From assembly GCF_030020805.1 (NCBI RefSeq), contig NZ_CP125098.1, positions 7,196,001 through 7,260,000 of the forward strand: 64,000 nucleotides of DNA, in the 5' to 3' direction. The notes under the pieces are model-generated. The model worked only from the letters and a program-made list of their open reading frames with translations, was not told the origin of the DNA and searched no databases. The stretch's first letter is position 1, and every line of letters begins with the position of its first letter. The translations under genes and the position numbers were made by a program. This stretch comes from Paenibacillus sp. RC67. Lineage in GTDB: Bacteria; Bacillota; Bacilli; Paenibacillales; NBRC-103111. This document shows, one piece after another, positions 51,448-61,045 of the stretch.

Positions 51448-52401
51448 CTACTCGATATCCCTTTTTTTCATAACTGCCATAAAGAGCGCTGATAACGATG
51501 CAATAATAAAGAATAACGTAACCGCCAGAGCCGAACCGAGACCGACCGCAGTGCCATCGCCACTGGAGGATCCGAATGCGGTACGGTAGAAGAACACAGC
51601 GAGTGTATCCGTTGAATGAACCGGTTCTCCCTGCGACCCTTGCATCGCATATACCAGCTCAAACGCTTCAAAAGCATGCACGAACGTGAATACAGTAATG
51701 ATAACGACCGATTGCATCATCATCGGCAATACGATGGAGCGGATCATCCTGAAGCCTTTTACACCGTCCAATCGAGCCGCCTCAAGCACTTCCTGTGAGA
51801 TCGAATGCAGTCCTGCCAGAAAAATTAAAACCGAGAATCCGATCCCGAACCAGCAGTTCGCCAGGATGATAGCCGTTAGTGCAGTAACAGGCTCCCCAAG
51901 CCATGGTCTAGCCCATGTCTCCAGGCCGACTTGCTTGAGAAATAGGTTGACCGCGCCGAAATTAGGATTCAACAGCAGCTTCCATAGAAAACCTACCACG
52001 ATAACGGACAGCAGCCTTGGTAAAAAGTAAGCTATTTTGAACAGCTCGGCACCCTTTACCTTGGAGAAAATAATATAAGCCAATACGAACGCTATGCCGT
52101 TCATCACTATCATCTCGAGAACGAAGTAGTACACGTTGTGTCCGAGGGAGTTCCAAAAATAAGTATTAAACGGTTCCTTCGTAAACAACGTCACGAAATT
52201 TCCAATCCCGAGAAAAGCACCCTTCTTTAACCCCTGCCAATCGAACAAGCTGTAGCTGAATGCAGCCAGAATCGGGTACACAATGAACAGTGTGAAGACG
52301 GCGAGGGCCGGAATTGGAAACAGATGAATAAATCCTTTTCTCCAGTCGAATGATTTAGGCTTATGCTTTGGTGCTTGCAGTTGGACATTGGTTCCATTCA
52401 T
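51448..52401 (-). CDS. Carbohydrate ABC transporter permease (MalF-like)
   Basis: The 317-residue protein has a cytoplasmic N-terminus, six helices and the EAA loop (EVLEAARLDGVKGFRMIRSIVLPMM). Together with the MalG-like protein it forms the membrane channel of the importer. It lies 34 bases after the binding-protein gene. Confidence 0.92.
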   Translation of the reverse strand: MNGTNVQLQAPKHKPKSFDWRKGFIHLFPIPALAVFTLFIVYPILAAFSYSLFDWQGLKKGAFLGIGNFVTLFTKEPFNTYFWNSLGHNVYYFVLEMIVMNGIAFVLAYIIFSKVKGAELFKIAYFLPRLLSVIVVGFLWKLLLNPNFGAVNLFLKQVGLETWARPWLGEPVTALTAIILANCWFGIGFSVLIFLAGLHSISQEVLEAARLDGVKGFRMIRSIVLPMMMQSVVIITVFTFVHAFEAFELVYAMQGSQGEPVHSTDTLAVFFYRTAFGSSSGDGTAVGLGSALAVTLFFIIASLSALFMAVMKKRDIE

Positions 52402-52435
52402 TGCGCCTCGCCGCCTTTTCCATCTGTATTGTCAA

Positions 52436-53737
52436 TTATTTTGCTGCTGGTTTAAACCAGGTGTCCGCGCTTTTTTGCACTTCCTCAACTACCTGCTGCG
52501 GTGTTTGCTTGTTTAAATACAAGCCTTGCAGGGCCGTTTCCAGTGTCACTTTAGTGGTCGGAGTGCCTGAGCTGAAATGAACGACAAACATATAAGGAGT
52601 AGAAATGCTGTTTGCAAATTTAGAAATTTTCGTTACCGTCGGATCCGTAGCTTCTGCACCAGGAATCGTGCTTGGCTTCATCAGTTCGCTAGCTACAAGC
52701 TGGCCGAACTCTTTGGTCGTCATGAACTCAATAAACTTCATCGCTTCCGCTTTGTTTTTGGACGTTTTATTGACGGAGAACGAACCGTCTACCCAAGTCG
52801 TTACCGTCGCTTTACCGCCCGCAGGAGCCGGAACAGGGAATACATCCATTTCCAGCGCAGGATTCATCTTCTTCATAACAGCCAGTTCCCAGTCTCCCAT
52901 GACCATCATCGCTGCCTGCTCTGTGACGAACAGATTGCGCATGTCATCCATCGAAATGCCTACGTAATTGTCAGGGAAATACTTGGTTAATCCTTGCATC
53001 ATCTGGATGGAGTCGACGAATGCTTTATCCGTAAAGTTCGTTTGACCTGATGTAATTTTCTTTACAAAGTCCGTACCGCCATAGAAACCAGGGCCGAGCG
53101 CTCCATGCGTCAAGGAAAGAATCCAGCCTTCCTTGGAGCCGAAGGCAAATGGTGTCACTTTATTTTGCTTCAGCGTATCCGCTGCCTTGATCAACTCTTC
53201 CCATGTTTTTGGCTCTTCAATATTGAACTTCTTGAAGATCTTTTTGTTATAAAAAATTTGTGTCGAGCTGAATACCGTCGGAACGCCGTATACCTTGCCA
53301 TCTTTACCGGTTGCTGCTGACAATGTATCCTTCGACATCACGCTTAAACCTTTGATTGAATCAAGCGGCTCCAAATATCCCGCATCGGCTAGAGCAATTC
53401 CCGCCGCATAAGGACGAAGCTGAATAATATCCGGGCCGCTGCCCGTTTGCAGCGCTGTGTTCAGCACCGTATTGTACTCCGTGCTTTTGGTCGGGGAGAA
53501 TTGGATTTCTACGTTTGGATTTTTCTTCTGGTACTCTTTAATGATTTTTTCGTAGGCTTCCTTATCTTCCGTCCTCCAGCTTCCCATCGTCAGCTTCACT
53601 TTTTGTGCCGGTGGTTGTGCTGTTGCTTCCCCCTTGTTATCCTTTGGAGCTGTGGTAGCAGCCGGTGTATTCGAAGAGCTACACCCGGCCAGTGACGCCG
53701 CTAATATTGCTGCAAGAACCAGAGAAACATGTTTCAT
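52436..53737 (-). CDS. Extracellular solute-binding lipoprotein for the amino-sugar importer
   Basis: The 433-residue protein has a lipoprotein signal peptide with lipobox SLAGC and a mature part typical of family-1 sugar-binding proteins (LTMGSWRTEDKEAYEKIIKEY, GPDIIQLRPYAAGIALADAGYL, PKTWEELIKAADTLK, AMKFIEFMTTKEFG). Anchored outside the membrane, it delivers the sugar to the two permeases that follow. Cargo is inferred from murQ and the kinase. Confidence 0.92.
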   Translation of the reverse strand: MKHVSLVLAAILAASLAGCSSSNTPAATTAPKDNKGEATAQPPAQKVKLTMGSWRTEDKEAYEKIIKEYQKKNPNVEIQFSPTKSTEYNTVLNTALQTGSGPDIIQLRPYAAGIALADAGYLEPLDSIKGLSVMSKDTLSAATGKDGKVYGVPTVFSSTQIFYNKKIFKKFNIEEPKTWEELIKAADTLKQNKVTPFAFGSKEGWILSLTHGALGPGFYGGTDFVKKITSGQTNFTDKAFVDSIQMMQGLTKYFPDNYVGISMDDMRNLFVTEQAAMMVMGDWELAVMKKMNPALEMDVFPVPAPAGGKATVTTWVDGSFSVNKTSKNKAEAMKFIEFMTTKEFGQLVASELMKPSTIPGAEATDPTVTKISKFANSISTPYMFVVHFSSGTPTTKVTLETALQGLYLNKQTPQQVVEEVQKSADTWFKPAAK

Positions 53738-53772
53738 TGTGATTATTCCTCCCTTTATTGTTCTTCTATTTT

Positions 53773-54801
53773 TTATTTAACCCCATGAATCGAGGAATAA
53801 ATACTTTGATGTAAAAGCGGCCGCAGCTGCCTTATCGGGGTAGCTCTTCCGTAATGAACTGCATTCGTTAAGAACACGACTACGAGCTCGCTTTGCGGTT
53901 CAATCCAAAGACTTGTTCCTGTAAATCCGGTATGTCCAAAGCTGCCGTGAGGCCAATGACTGCTGCAGCTTGGAGCGGACGACTGTCCGTGCCATACTTC
54001 CCATCCAAGCCCGCGCCCGAGAAATGGCTCAGCTGTACATTCGTTACGCCACTTCGCTGGCAGTACGCTCGGGTTCGTTGAAAGCCAGCTTCTCCCGTAC
54101 CGTGCCAAGTCGCCCGCTGTCGCGAACAGCCCCGCGCTTCCTGATACTCCGCCAAGCTGATAGCTCTTCTCGTCATGCACCTCTCCATGGATGAATGTTC
54201 CTTTATACTCCTCTGTTGGAGCCATGCGATACTTTTCAGCCTCTTCAGGCAAATACCCCGAACTGGTCATTCCCAGCGGAAGATGAATTTCACGACGGAC
54301 GAAGTCATTCAGTCTCTCTCCCGTCACCCTTTCAACAGCGGCACCTAATAGAATAAATCCCAAGTCGCTGTATTTCACTTGCGTCCCCGGTTCATAGATC
54401 AAATCCTGCTCAAACAGTTCCTGCATCACGTTTCGAGGTGTGTTTCTTTCCATCCCAGCCAAATCGGGCGGAAGACCAGAGGAGTGCTGCAGCAAATGCT
54501 GCATGGTGACCTGAGGATGGTGAAACTCCGGAAAGTAGCGCTGTACTGAATCTTCGAGTGCCATGTGCCCTCGGGACACCAGCAGCATGACAGCGGGCAG
54601 CGTTGCTGTAACTTTAGTTAACGAAGCGATATCAAAGAGTGAGTCGTTTGATAACGCTTTCTTTTCTTCGGAGTTTGAAAGCCTATAGCCTCCAAACGCC
54701 TGCTGCAATATCGTTTGACCGCCAAGCGAGATATCGACGACGGCCCCGGGAATTTTCCCGTCTACTACCCAGCTTTCAATGAGTTGTACGATGTTATCCA
54801 T
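53773..54801 (-). CDS. Serine hydrolase of the beta-lactamase/S12 class (YbbE-like)
   Basis: The 342-residue protein has SLTK (Ser nucleophile and Lys) near residue 59, YSD in the place of YxN, and HTGFTGT in place of the KTG motif. No signal peptide is seen, so it should be cytoplasmic. Bacillus subtilis carries an AmpC-like ybbE within its murQ-murR-murP cluster, so this neighbourhood is shared. It may act on muropeptide or an ester; the reaction is unknown. The start lies eight bases before the regulator's stop. Confidence 0.85.
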   Translation of the reverse strand: MDNIVQLIESWVVDGKIPGAVVDISLGGQTILQQAFGGYRLSNSEEKKALSNDSLFDIASLTKVTATLPAVMLLVSRGHMALEDSVQRYFPEFHHPQVTMQHLLQHSSGLPPDLAGMERNTPRNVMQELFEQDLIYEPGTQVKYSDLGFILLGAAVERVTGERLNDFVRREIHLPLGMTSSGYLPEEAEKYRMAPTEEYKGTFIHGEVHDEKSYQLGGVSGSAGLFATAGDLARYGRSWLSTNPSVLPAKWRNECTAEPFLGRGLGWEVWHGQSSAPSCSSHWPHGSFGHTGFTGTSLWIEPQSELVVVFLTNAVHYGRATPIRQLRPLLHQSIYSSIHGVK

Positions 54802-55654
54802 TTCGCTTCGACCCGCTAACCGCTTTACGCGTTCTTTCCAGTGATTGAATGCTTTCCTCGTAGGTACGACTCGCTATGCCTACATAAAGAATATCGATGA
54901 CGTTCAGCTGTGCGATCCTCGATGCCATCGCACCGCTCCGTATACTTTGTTCGAGGGAGCTCGTAAATAAACGAATGTCCGCCATTTCAGCTACCGGATT
55001 GCTTCCGAATTTCGTTAGAGAAATGAGAGTCGCACCGGATTCTTTCGCAATTTTTAACGATTGAATAATATTTTCCGTCTGACCGGAATAAGAAATTCCG
55101 AAAGCTACATCATCCTTGGTCATGTTAGCTGCCAGCGTCGCTTGGGAATCAAAGTCCGGGGCCGCCTCACACCAACGGTTAATACGGGATAGCTTTTGCT
55201 TGAAGTCCTGGGCAATGACTGCGGAGGCTCCCACTCCAAAGAAATAAACTCTTCTTGCACTGCTCAAGCAGTCTATCGCCCTCTCCACATCTTTCGGAGA
55301 AAGCACGGTCAGCGTATCTTGAATCGATAACGTGTTGTTATGCGAGATGGACTGGATTAACTCCTGTACCGATCCGTCTATTTGAATTTCCTGGTAAGAA
55401 TGAATTTCCGAATGAACCGACTTGGCGAGATCCGCCGCGATACGAAGCTTCAGCTCTTGAAACCCTTTTAAATGAAGCGATCGGGCCAGCCTTACAATAG
55501 TGGCTTCACTAACTCCTGCCAGTTCCGCTACCTTTTGCACCGAGGCATTGACGACTGTCTCAGGATGATCCACTATGTATTGAGCGACCTTCTGCTCCGT
55601 AGGCTTTAACGTTTGCAGCGCTTCCTTTATTCCTATAAGACCGCCGTTTAACAT
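54794..55654 (-). CDS. MurR/RpiR-family regulator of the MurNAc operon
   Basis: ATG 55654 is preceded by AAAGGAG at 8 bases. The 286-residue protein has the HTH_6 domain (VQKVAELAGVSEATIVRLARSLHLKGFQELKLRIAADLA) and a SIS domain (RVYFFGVGASAVIAQDFKQKL, FGISYSGQTENIIQSL). It is a paralogue of the nag regulator at 45146, with matching motifs throughout. First gene of the operon, it probably senses MurNAc-6-P and represses from the palindromes at 55718-55762. Confidence 0.88.
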   Translation of the reverse strand: MLNGGLIGIKEALQTLKPTEQKVAQYIVDHPETVVNASVQKVAELAGVSEATIVRLARSLHLKGFQELKLRIAADLAKSVHSEIHSYQEIQIDGSVQELIQSISHNNTLSIQDTLTVLSPKDVERAIDCLSSARRVYFFGVGASAVIAQDFKQKLSRINRWCEAAPDFDSQATLAANMTKDDVAFGISYSGQTENIIQSLKIAKESGATLISLTKFGSNPVAEMADIRLFTSSLEQSIRSGAMASRIAQLNVIDILYVGIASRTYEESIQSLERTRKAVSGSKRNG

Positions 55655-55712
55655 ACAGGTATCTCCTTTGTGCTCGTTTCTTTTCAATAAGTAAAAGAAC
55701 ATTTACAATATC

Positions 55713-55762
55713 ATTATAAAATAAAATTTCTCAAAGTAAATACTTTTTTGAAATTTTATTTC
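55713..55762 (-). promoter_or_regulatory. Promoter and tandem operators of the MurNAc operon
   Basis: On the minus strand TTTACT (55740-55735), 16 bases, TATAAT (55718-55713). Two 13-bp palindromes, AAAATAAAATTTC at 55718-55730 and GAAATTTTATTTC at 55750-55762, are 32 bp apart; the first overlaps the promoter spacer and -10 and the second lies just upstream of -35. The distance equals that of the nag operators at 45083-45127. Confidence 0.6.
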
Positions 55763-55895
55763 ACAAACTTTTTTTTACAAAATTCTACAATATTTCTTAT
55801 TGGAACAAAGGTTTTTGTCCTCTTTTTATTGAAATAATAAAGATCATTTTTTAGCTCAATAGAGTCCCTTGATAAAAGGATCGGAGGTACTACGG

Positions 55896-56786
55896 ATGCA
55901 AATCGTGAAATTTAGAAGGTGGATAGACAATCTATACCTTTTTAATTACAGACATACGTACACCGCATCTGTCGAACATTTCCACGCACATGATGGACTA
56001 GAGATATTGTATATCCATGAGGGTAGCGGAAAATTCATCATCAATGACTGTGTTTTTGAAGTACGTCCCCATACCTTGATCTTGATCAAACCATTTCAGA
56101 TCCATTACATGCGCATGGATACGCCTCCGGATTATACCCGCAGTGTACTCAAAATGAAGGTGTCGTTCATCGAGCAATACGCTGCTTTGTTCCCTTACCT
56201 TTCCTCGTTCCTGACTCAAATTATCGATAATAAAATGAGTCGGCAGCTGTTCTATTTGACCGATGATCAGGTTACGCACCTTGACCACGGATTCGATGAT
56301 TTGAATGAGATATTGTCCACCAGTCCGGAGATCATGCATCGGGAAGCCGTGCTGCTGTTTTCCTATCATTTTTTTTCCTATTTTCAAAGAAAGCTGTATA
56401 TGTCCGAAGAGCTGTCCCACGAACCGTTTACCCAGGGCTCAACGCAGCATATTAACAACATTTTGAAATGGATCAACGATCATTATAAAACGCAATTTAA
56501 AATGGAAGATCTGGCACGCGACCTACATTTATCACCTAACTACTTATCCAAGCTCTTCAAAGAACAAATCGGCAAAACGATAACCGAATATACCATGGAA
56601 AAAAGACTGGAGGAAGCGCGGGCACTTCTTCATTCACAAGATCTATCCATCAAACAGATCAGTGTGGAGACCGGCTTTCATTCCCCATCCTATCTTATCT
56701 ATTCTTTTAAGAAAAAATTCGGTATGACTCCTCATCAGTACGCAGAGGGTTTCAAGAAGCTCATTCATCAGGCAAGAGAAAAATAA
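55896..56786 (+). CDS. AraC-family transcriptional regulator
   Basis: ATG 55896 follows GGAGG at 8 bases. The 296-residue protein has an N-terminal cupin-like sugar-sensing domain (VEHFHAHDGLEILYIHEGSG, HTLILIKPFQIHYM) and two C-terminal helix-turn-helices (MEDLARDLHLSPNYLSKLFKEQIGKT and IKQISVETGFHSPSYLIYSFKKKFGMTP). It probably activates the binding-protein and glycosidase genes downstream in response to a sugar. It shares a divergent AT-rich promoter area with the MurNAc operon. Confidence 0.9.
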   Translation: MQIVKFRRWIDNLYLFNYRHTYTASVEHFHAHDGLEILYIHEGSGKFIINDCVFEVRPHTLILIKPFQIHYMRMDTPPDYTRSVLKMKVSFIEQYAALFPYLSSFLTQIIDNKMSRQLFYLTDDQVTHLDHGFDDLNEILSTSPEIMHREAVLLFSYHFFSYFQRKLYMSEELSHEPFTQGSTQHINNILKWINDHYKTQFKMEDLARDLHLSPNYLSKLFKEQIGKTITEYTMEKRLEEARALLHSQDLSIKQISVETGFHSPSYLIYSFKKKFGMTPHQYAEGFKKLIHQAREK

Positions 56787-56795
56787 TACCCGCAA

Positions 56796-56809
56796 TGTAA
56801 GCGCTACCA
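56796..56809. promoter_or_regulatory. CcpA-type cre site
   Basis: TGTAAGCGCTACCA differs at one position from the cre consensus TGWAANCGNTNWCA. It lies between the AraC gene and the solute-binding-protein gene, 102 bases before the latter's start, so catabolite repression of the SBP-glycosidase pair is likely. Confidence 0.65.
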
Positions 56810-56910
56810 GATGTAGGATAGCATTTTGATACTTTTCTATGACATTGTGATATTCAGTTTACTATAAGATGAATTCAAATCCATGTAGTAAAAAATGGGG
56901 AGGGTTCACT

Positions 56911-58239
56911 TTGTTAAACAAAAAAGCAGTTACATCCTTGTTCCTTGTCACAGCTGTCATGATGTCTGGTTGCAGTACGAAAGACAGTTCCGCCGTCGGC
57001 AGTACGGGGGATACGGGTAAAGCCGAAGTCGCTAAAAACAACACTCCGTTTACGCTATTATTTTATACGGCCCAGAACGGAAACTACGCTAATGAAGAAA
57101 ACTTCTCTAAAGAGATCGGCGATTTTATTACAGCCAAATTCCCGCATATTAAAGTAGAGCATATTCATAAGGGAAAAGGTCAGGACTACCCTGATTTGAT
57201 AGCTGCTGGCACAATCCCCGATATCATTCTGGAGAGCAGCACTAATGTGAGGCCAAGAATTATTTCGAATGATCTCAACTACGATCTGACCGAGCTCATC
57301 AAGAAGCATAATTTTGATATAAATCGGCTGGATCCGACCGTCGTTCAGGTTTTGAAGAACTGGGGCGATGGAAAGCTGTACGGGCTTCCTTTTATGGGAA
57401 GCAACTTGATCTTGGGCTATAACAAAGATATTTTCGATAAATTTGGCGTTCCTTATCCGAAGGATGGCGTAACTTGGGATGAGGTATACGATATTGCCCG
57501 CAAAGTGTCCCGCGCGGATAACGGTGTGAATTATGTAGGTCTTCGTTACAATAGCCCATTAGTGTTCAAGTACAATCAAAGATCGTTAGGCTTCATGAAT
57601 GAGAAGGAAGACAAAGCCGCCGTCAATACCGATGCCTGGAAGGATCTATTTGCTAACTTCAAACGAATTTACGATATCCCTAACAATGAGATTTCGATCC
57701 CTGGAGAGTTTGCCGGTGGAACCGAAGCAATGGACTTGAACGTTACGGAGAAACTGATCACATGGTCTCAGAAAAACCCAACCACGAACTGGGATATTTT
57801 AGCTGCCCCTGTGTTCAAGGATGCTCCGAAGGTCGGTTTCCAGCCTAACTTCTACTCGATGTATGTGACTAAGCAATCCAAGCATAAAGACGAAGCTTTT
57901 GATGTAATCGCTTACCTGTTGTCGGATGAAGTTCAGACGCAATTATCGAAAAAAGCATTGCTCACCCCTCTGACAGATAAAAAAATCCAAGGCGTGTTCG
58001 GTCAGGATATCGAATCGTTAAAGGGGAAAAATTTGCAGGCGGTCTTCTATAATCGTTACGCAGCCCCTTCCCCTATCCGTGATGCAGGCTTGACGTTCGC
58101 CGATGTAGCCGGAATACCTGGCAATACGTTCGATAAAATGCTCAAAAATAATATGGATATCAACTCGGCGCTGCGGGAAGCGGAAGAAGCCATCAACAAA
58201 GCCTTGACCGATGCAAAAGCCCAAGGAGGTACCAAATAG
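56911..58239 (+). CDS. Extracellular solute-binding lipoprotein without adjacent permeases
   Basis: A TTG start at 56911 is chosen because GGGGAGGG lies 7 bases upstream and it gives a compact signal peptide with lipobox MSGC; an in-frame ATG at 56869 would add 14 non-signal residues. The mature protein resembles family-1 sugar-binding proteins (FTLLFYTAQNGNYA, FPHIKVEHIHKGKGQDYPDLIAAGTIPDI, DEVYDIARKVSR, DEAFDVIAYLLSDEVQTQL). No permease genes accompany it. The glycosidase gene starts two bases after its stop and shares its ribosome-binding region. Confidence 0.88.
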   Translation: MLNKKAVTSLFLVTAVMMSGCSTKDSSAVGSTGDTGKAEVAKNNTPFTLLFYTAQNGNYANEENFSKEIGDFITAKFPHIKVEHIHKGKGQDYPDLIAAGTIPDIILESSTNVRPRIISNDLNYDLTELIKKHNFDINRLDPTVVQVLKNWGDGKLYGLPFMGSNLILGYNKDIFDKFGVPYPKDGVTWDEVYDIARKVSRADNGVNYVGLRYNSPLVFKYNQRSLGFMNEKEDKAAVNTDAWKDLFANFKRIYDIPNNEISIPGEFAGGTEAMDLNVTEKLITWSQKNPTTNWDILAAPVFKDAPKVGFQPNFYSMYVTKQSKHKDEAFDVIAYLLSDEVQTQLSKKALLTPLTDKKIQGVFGQDIESLKGKNLQAVFYNRYAAPSPIRDAGLTFADVAGIPGNTFDKMLKNNMDINSALREAEEAINKALTDAKAQGGTK

Positions 58240-58240
58240 G

Positions 58241-60808
58241 ATGAATCAGCTGCCGTGGCAAGGCCATCTTCCTCTTAAGGAAATGGCCAAGCAAGTGCAA
58301 ATCAGCAGAACGTTGCACCCAACCTGCCCTCAGCCTCAAGCGGCCTGGTCCATGGATTCGAAGCTATATCTGAATCATCCGTCCATTAAAGCGGCGTTAT
58401 GGGGCCCACCGGAGCAAATTACTTTAAGTATGATTAAGTCGGATATCTTCGATCGCAGAATCGCCAATCCGTCCATTTTAACGATACAGGAAATTCGTGA
58501 AGGCGCCTTTTCCGAGGAGAATGATGGCTTTCAAGATATTCAGCCAACAGGCAATACAAGGCCCAGTTATGGAACACTTGATCCAAGAGGCGGACGCAGA
58601 GAGCCTTATGCTGCATTTCGTGCCTATCCGTTTCCTTGTCAAAAGCCCGTTGGGCAAATTATGGTTCGTTGTAATGACTTCATAGGCAGTGAACCAACGG
58701 AAACAACACAGCATTGCAGCAACGGCTTAACCCACAGCACTATGGTTCATGGGAATTCATCGCTTCAGTTGGATGTTCTTCTCTCCATGAGGCGCAGCGT
58801 CATAGCCATGCGGACAGAGTTTGCTGGGTTATCCCAGCCTCTCTCCTTCCGCTTTTACCGTCATAGGGATCAAGCTCACCGCATGTACATGAATGCCGAA
58901 GGAACAGAATTTAAACCATTGCATGAGCGTCAGCCCGTATATCAGCCAAGAAATAGTGATCAGCCTATCGAGTATTATAACTATGAAGATGAGGCAGAGT
59001 GGAACGGGCCGATTGAACCTCCAACGAGTGGCTATGAAGGCAGATTTTTTTGGATTAAGCAAATGCTTCCGGCTGAAAAAACGTTTCCCAATGGCTTCGA
59101 GTATGTGCTGATGGGGCTTATAAGCGATAGCGAAGCAGACTTGGATACTGTTGAGAATGGCCTCGATTTAGGAACTCTCCCTCATTCCGATGAGGGCTGG
59201 AAATTCCATGAGAAGGACTATGAATATATTCGTCAAGCTTCTGGAGCTGCTGCGACTGCGACCTTACAGGGAAATGGTTCAGGTCACGCAACGATCTATT
59301 CCGTAATTATCACCTCCAATGATGCTGCGGACATTATGGAAAAGGCCAAGCAAGAGCTGTTGAAAGCTGAAGCCGATGGATTTGAGGCTCTGCTTGAGGA
59401 GAACGAAGACTGGTATAGAGCATTGTACGATAAGAGAGAAAATGGAAGAGTTCTTTATCCCGGAGATTCGCATTATGAAAAAGAAATAACCCATCTATTC
59501 AACAGTTGGGCGTGCAAACACAGCGGCGGCTGCCAAACGGATGCACGAAAATTTGAGGCCAGCGCCTCCTACGCGGGCATTGAAACCGACATACAGCCAT
59601 GGCACAGCCTGCCCTGCTATAACGAGCTATTCTACACTCCCACGGTCGTTCGTTCACGAGAAGACTCGCTAGCTATGTGGTGGCAGCTAGTGGAGCACTG
59701 GCTCCCGGCAGCACGAAAAAATGCTTCCGAAGTGTATGGTCTCCCTGGCATGATACTTGTTCACGGGTATTTGCCCCCGATCAAGCCGGACCGTTATGTT
59801 CATACTAATTCGACGTTAGAATTGTGTTTAGATACGGGGGCTCAAGTGCTCAAAGTGCTATGGGATATGTGGGATTACGCCGCGGATGAAGCTTTGCTGC
59901 ATAGACTGCTTTACCCAGCTTTGCGTGATCTGGCTATTTTTTATGCAGCCTACATCGAGCTGCAAGATGACGGTCTCTTCCACATCGTCCCTACAGTCGA
60001 AGCGGAAAGCTGGGGAATCCAACCGAAGTTCGAATACAGCAGAGATACAATCAGTGCGATCTCCATGTTCCGTTGGACCTTTCGCAGGGCTGCCGAGCTG
60101 GCGGACTATTTGAACATTGACCCGGATTTGAAAGCGGACTGGCTGCATGCTGCCGATCATCTGCCTCCATATCCGACTTTCGAGACAGAAGAGGGTCTCA
60201 TTTATGCAGGTGTTCCTGGTATTAAACCGCGCTGGTCTAGAGGCTGTCATCCTTGGTACATCGGCGTTTATCCTACTACTCTAGCTGATGAAATTCATCT
60301 GGATAGCGGACAGGAAGCAAAGGAAATCATGCTTCGCACAGCTCGAAGTGTGCCTGCAGGACATAACCGCCCGATTTATGTATTACTAGGAGAGTGCAAG
60401 GACAGGTTCCCTTCTGTCGATGGTTCACATCCTAGATCAATCGAAACCTATGACGATCTATGCCGAGCGATTAATGAGGATCCGGAACGGGTCATCAACA
60501 GCCGTAGCGGACGTATTCATTTGTTCCCGGCTGTACCGGATTGGGCAGAAATTTCATTCCGAAAATTCCAGGCTCGCGGTGGTTTTTGGATATCCGCTGC
60601 ACGTACCGCAGCTGGTGTGACCGTAGTCGAAATCGAGGCCCGTCGTTCTTCAGCGTGTCAGATCATGAGTCCATGGCCTGGGGAAAAGGTTGTACTTGTT
60701 GAACTCGCTACAGGGAAGAGGATGAATATCAACATCGATACGACAGATCATGAATGTATTATTTTCGAAGCCTTGGGAGGTCACACTTATCGACTGACAA
60801 AAGGATAA
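58241..60808 (+). CDS. Large six-hairpin-type glycoside hydrolase candidate
   Basis: ATG 58241 is used, with AGGAGG inside the end of the previous gene. The 855-residue protein has no signal peptide and so should be cytoplasmic. An N-terminal beta-sandwich (to ~300; KLYLNHPSIKAALWGPPEQITLSMIKSDIFDRR) is followed by a helical (alpha/alpha)6-like barrel (~390-750; WHSLPCYNELFYTPTVVRSRE, MWWQLVEHWLPAARKNASEVYGLPGM, YTHTNSTLE-like YVHTNSTLEL, VEAESWG) and a C-terminal beta domain (WISAARTAAGVTVVEIEARR). This order matches GH95/GH65-like enzymes; the exact family is uncertain. It probably splits the sugar captured by the SBP. Confidence 0.72.
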   Translation: MNQLPWQGHLPLKEMAKQVQISRTLHPTCPQPQAAWSMDSKLYLNHPSIKAALWGPPEQITLSMIKSDIFDRRIANPSILTIQEIREGAFSEENDGFQDIQPTGNTRPSYGTLDPRGGRREPYAAFRAYPFPCQKPVGQIMVRCNDFIGSEPTETTQHCSNGLTHSTMVHGNSSLQLDVLLSMRRSVIAMRTEFAGLSQPLSFRFYRHRDQAHRMYMNAEGTEFKPLHERQPVYQPRNSDQPIEYYNYEDEAEWNGPIEPPTSGYEGRFFWIKQMLPAEKTFPNGFEYVLMGLISDSEADLDTVENGLDLGTLPHSDEGWKFHEKDYEYIRQASGAAATATLQGNGSGHATIYSVIITSNDAADIMEKAKQELLKAEADGFEALLEENEDWYRALYDKRENGRVLYPGDSHYEKEITHLFNSWACKHSGGCQTDARKFEASASYAGIETDIQPWHSLPCYNELFYTPTVVRSREDSLAMWWQLVEHWLPAARKNASEVYGLPGMILVHGYLPPIKPDRYVHTNSTLELCLDTGAQVLKVLWDMWDYAADEALLHRLLYPALRDLAIFYAAYIELQDDGLFHIVPTVEAESWGIQPKFEYSRDTISAISMFRWTFRRAAELADYLNIDPDLKADWLHAADHLPPYPTFETEEGLIYAGVPGIKPRWSRGCHPWYIGVYPTTLADEIHLDSGQEAKEIMLRTARSVPAGHNRPIYVLLGECKDRFPSVDGSHPRSIETYDDLCRAINEDPERVINSRSGRIHLFPAVPDWAEISFRKFQARGGFWISAARTAAGVTVVEIEARRSSACQIMSPWPGEKVVLVELATGKRMNINIDTTDHECIIFEALGGHTYRLTKG

Positions 60809-60811
60809 AAC

Positions 60812-60850
60812 AAGAGGCCGTTTCTGCATCTCTCTGCTGAAACGGCCTTT
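60812..60850 (+). terminator. Terminator after the glycosidase gene
   Basis: AGGCCGTTTC pairs with GAAACGGCCT around a 14-base loop, followed by TTT. Confidence 0.8.
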
Positions 60851-60885
60851 ATGTATCATTATTATGTAAGATATTAAAATTTCGC

Positions 60886-60928
60886 ACAAAAAAAGCAGCT
60901 GATCTGATTAAAAGATCAACTGCTTTTT
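60886..60928 (-). terminator. rrn operon terminator
   Basis: On the minus strand AAAAGCAGTTGATCT pairs with AGATCAGCTGCTTTT and is followed by TTT; it is directly beyond the 5S gene. Confidence 0.9.
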
Positions 60929-60929
60929 G

Positions 60930-61045
60930 CTTGGCGACGTTCTACTCTCCCAGGACCCTGCGGTCCAAGTACCATCGACGCTGGAAGGCTTAACGTTCGT
61001 GTTCGGTATGGGTACGCGTGGTTCCCTTCCGCCATCATCACCAAA
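60930..61045 (-). rRNA. rrf: 5S ribosomal RNA
   Basis: The minus strand reads TTTGGTGATGATGGCGGAAG, then ACCACGCGTACCCATACCGA (loop C region), and ends GGAGAGTAGAACGTCGCCAAGC. Length about 116 nucleotides, as in Bacillales. The exact ends are uncertain by one or two bases. It follows the 23S gene after a 200-base spacer. Confidence 0.95.
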
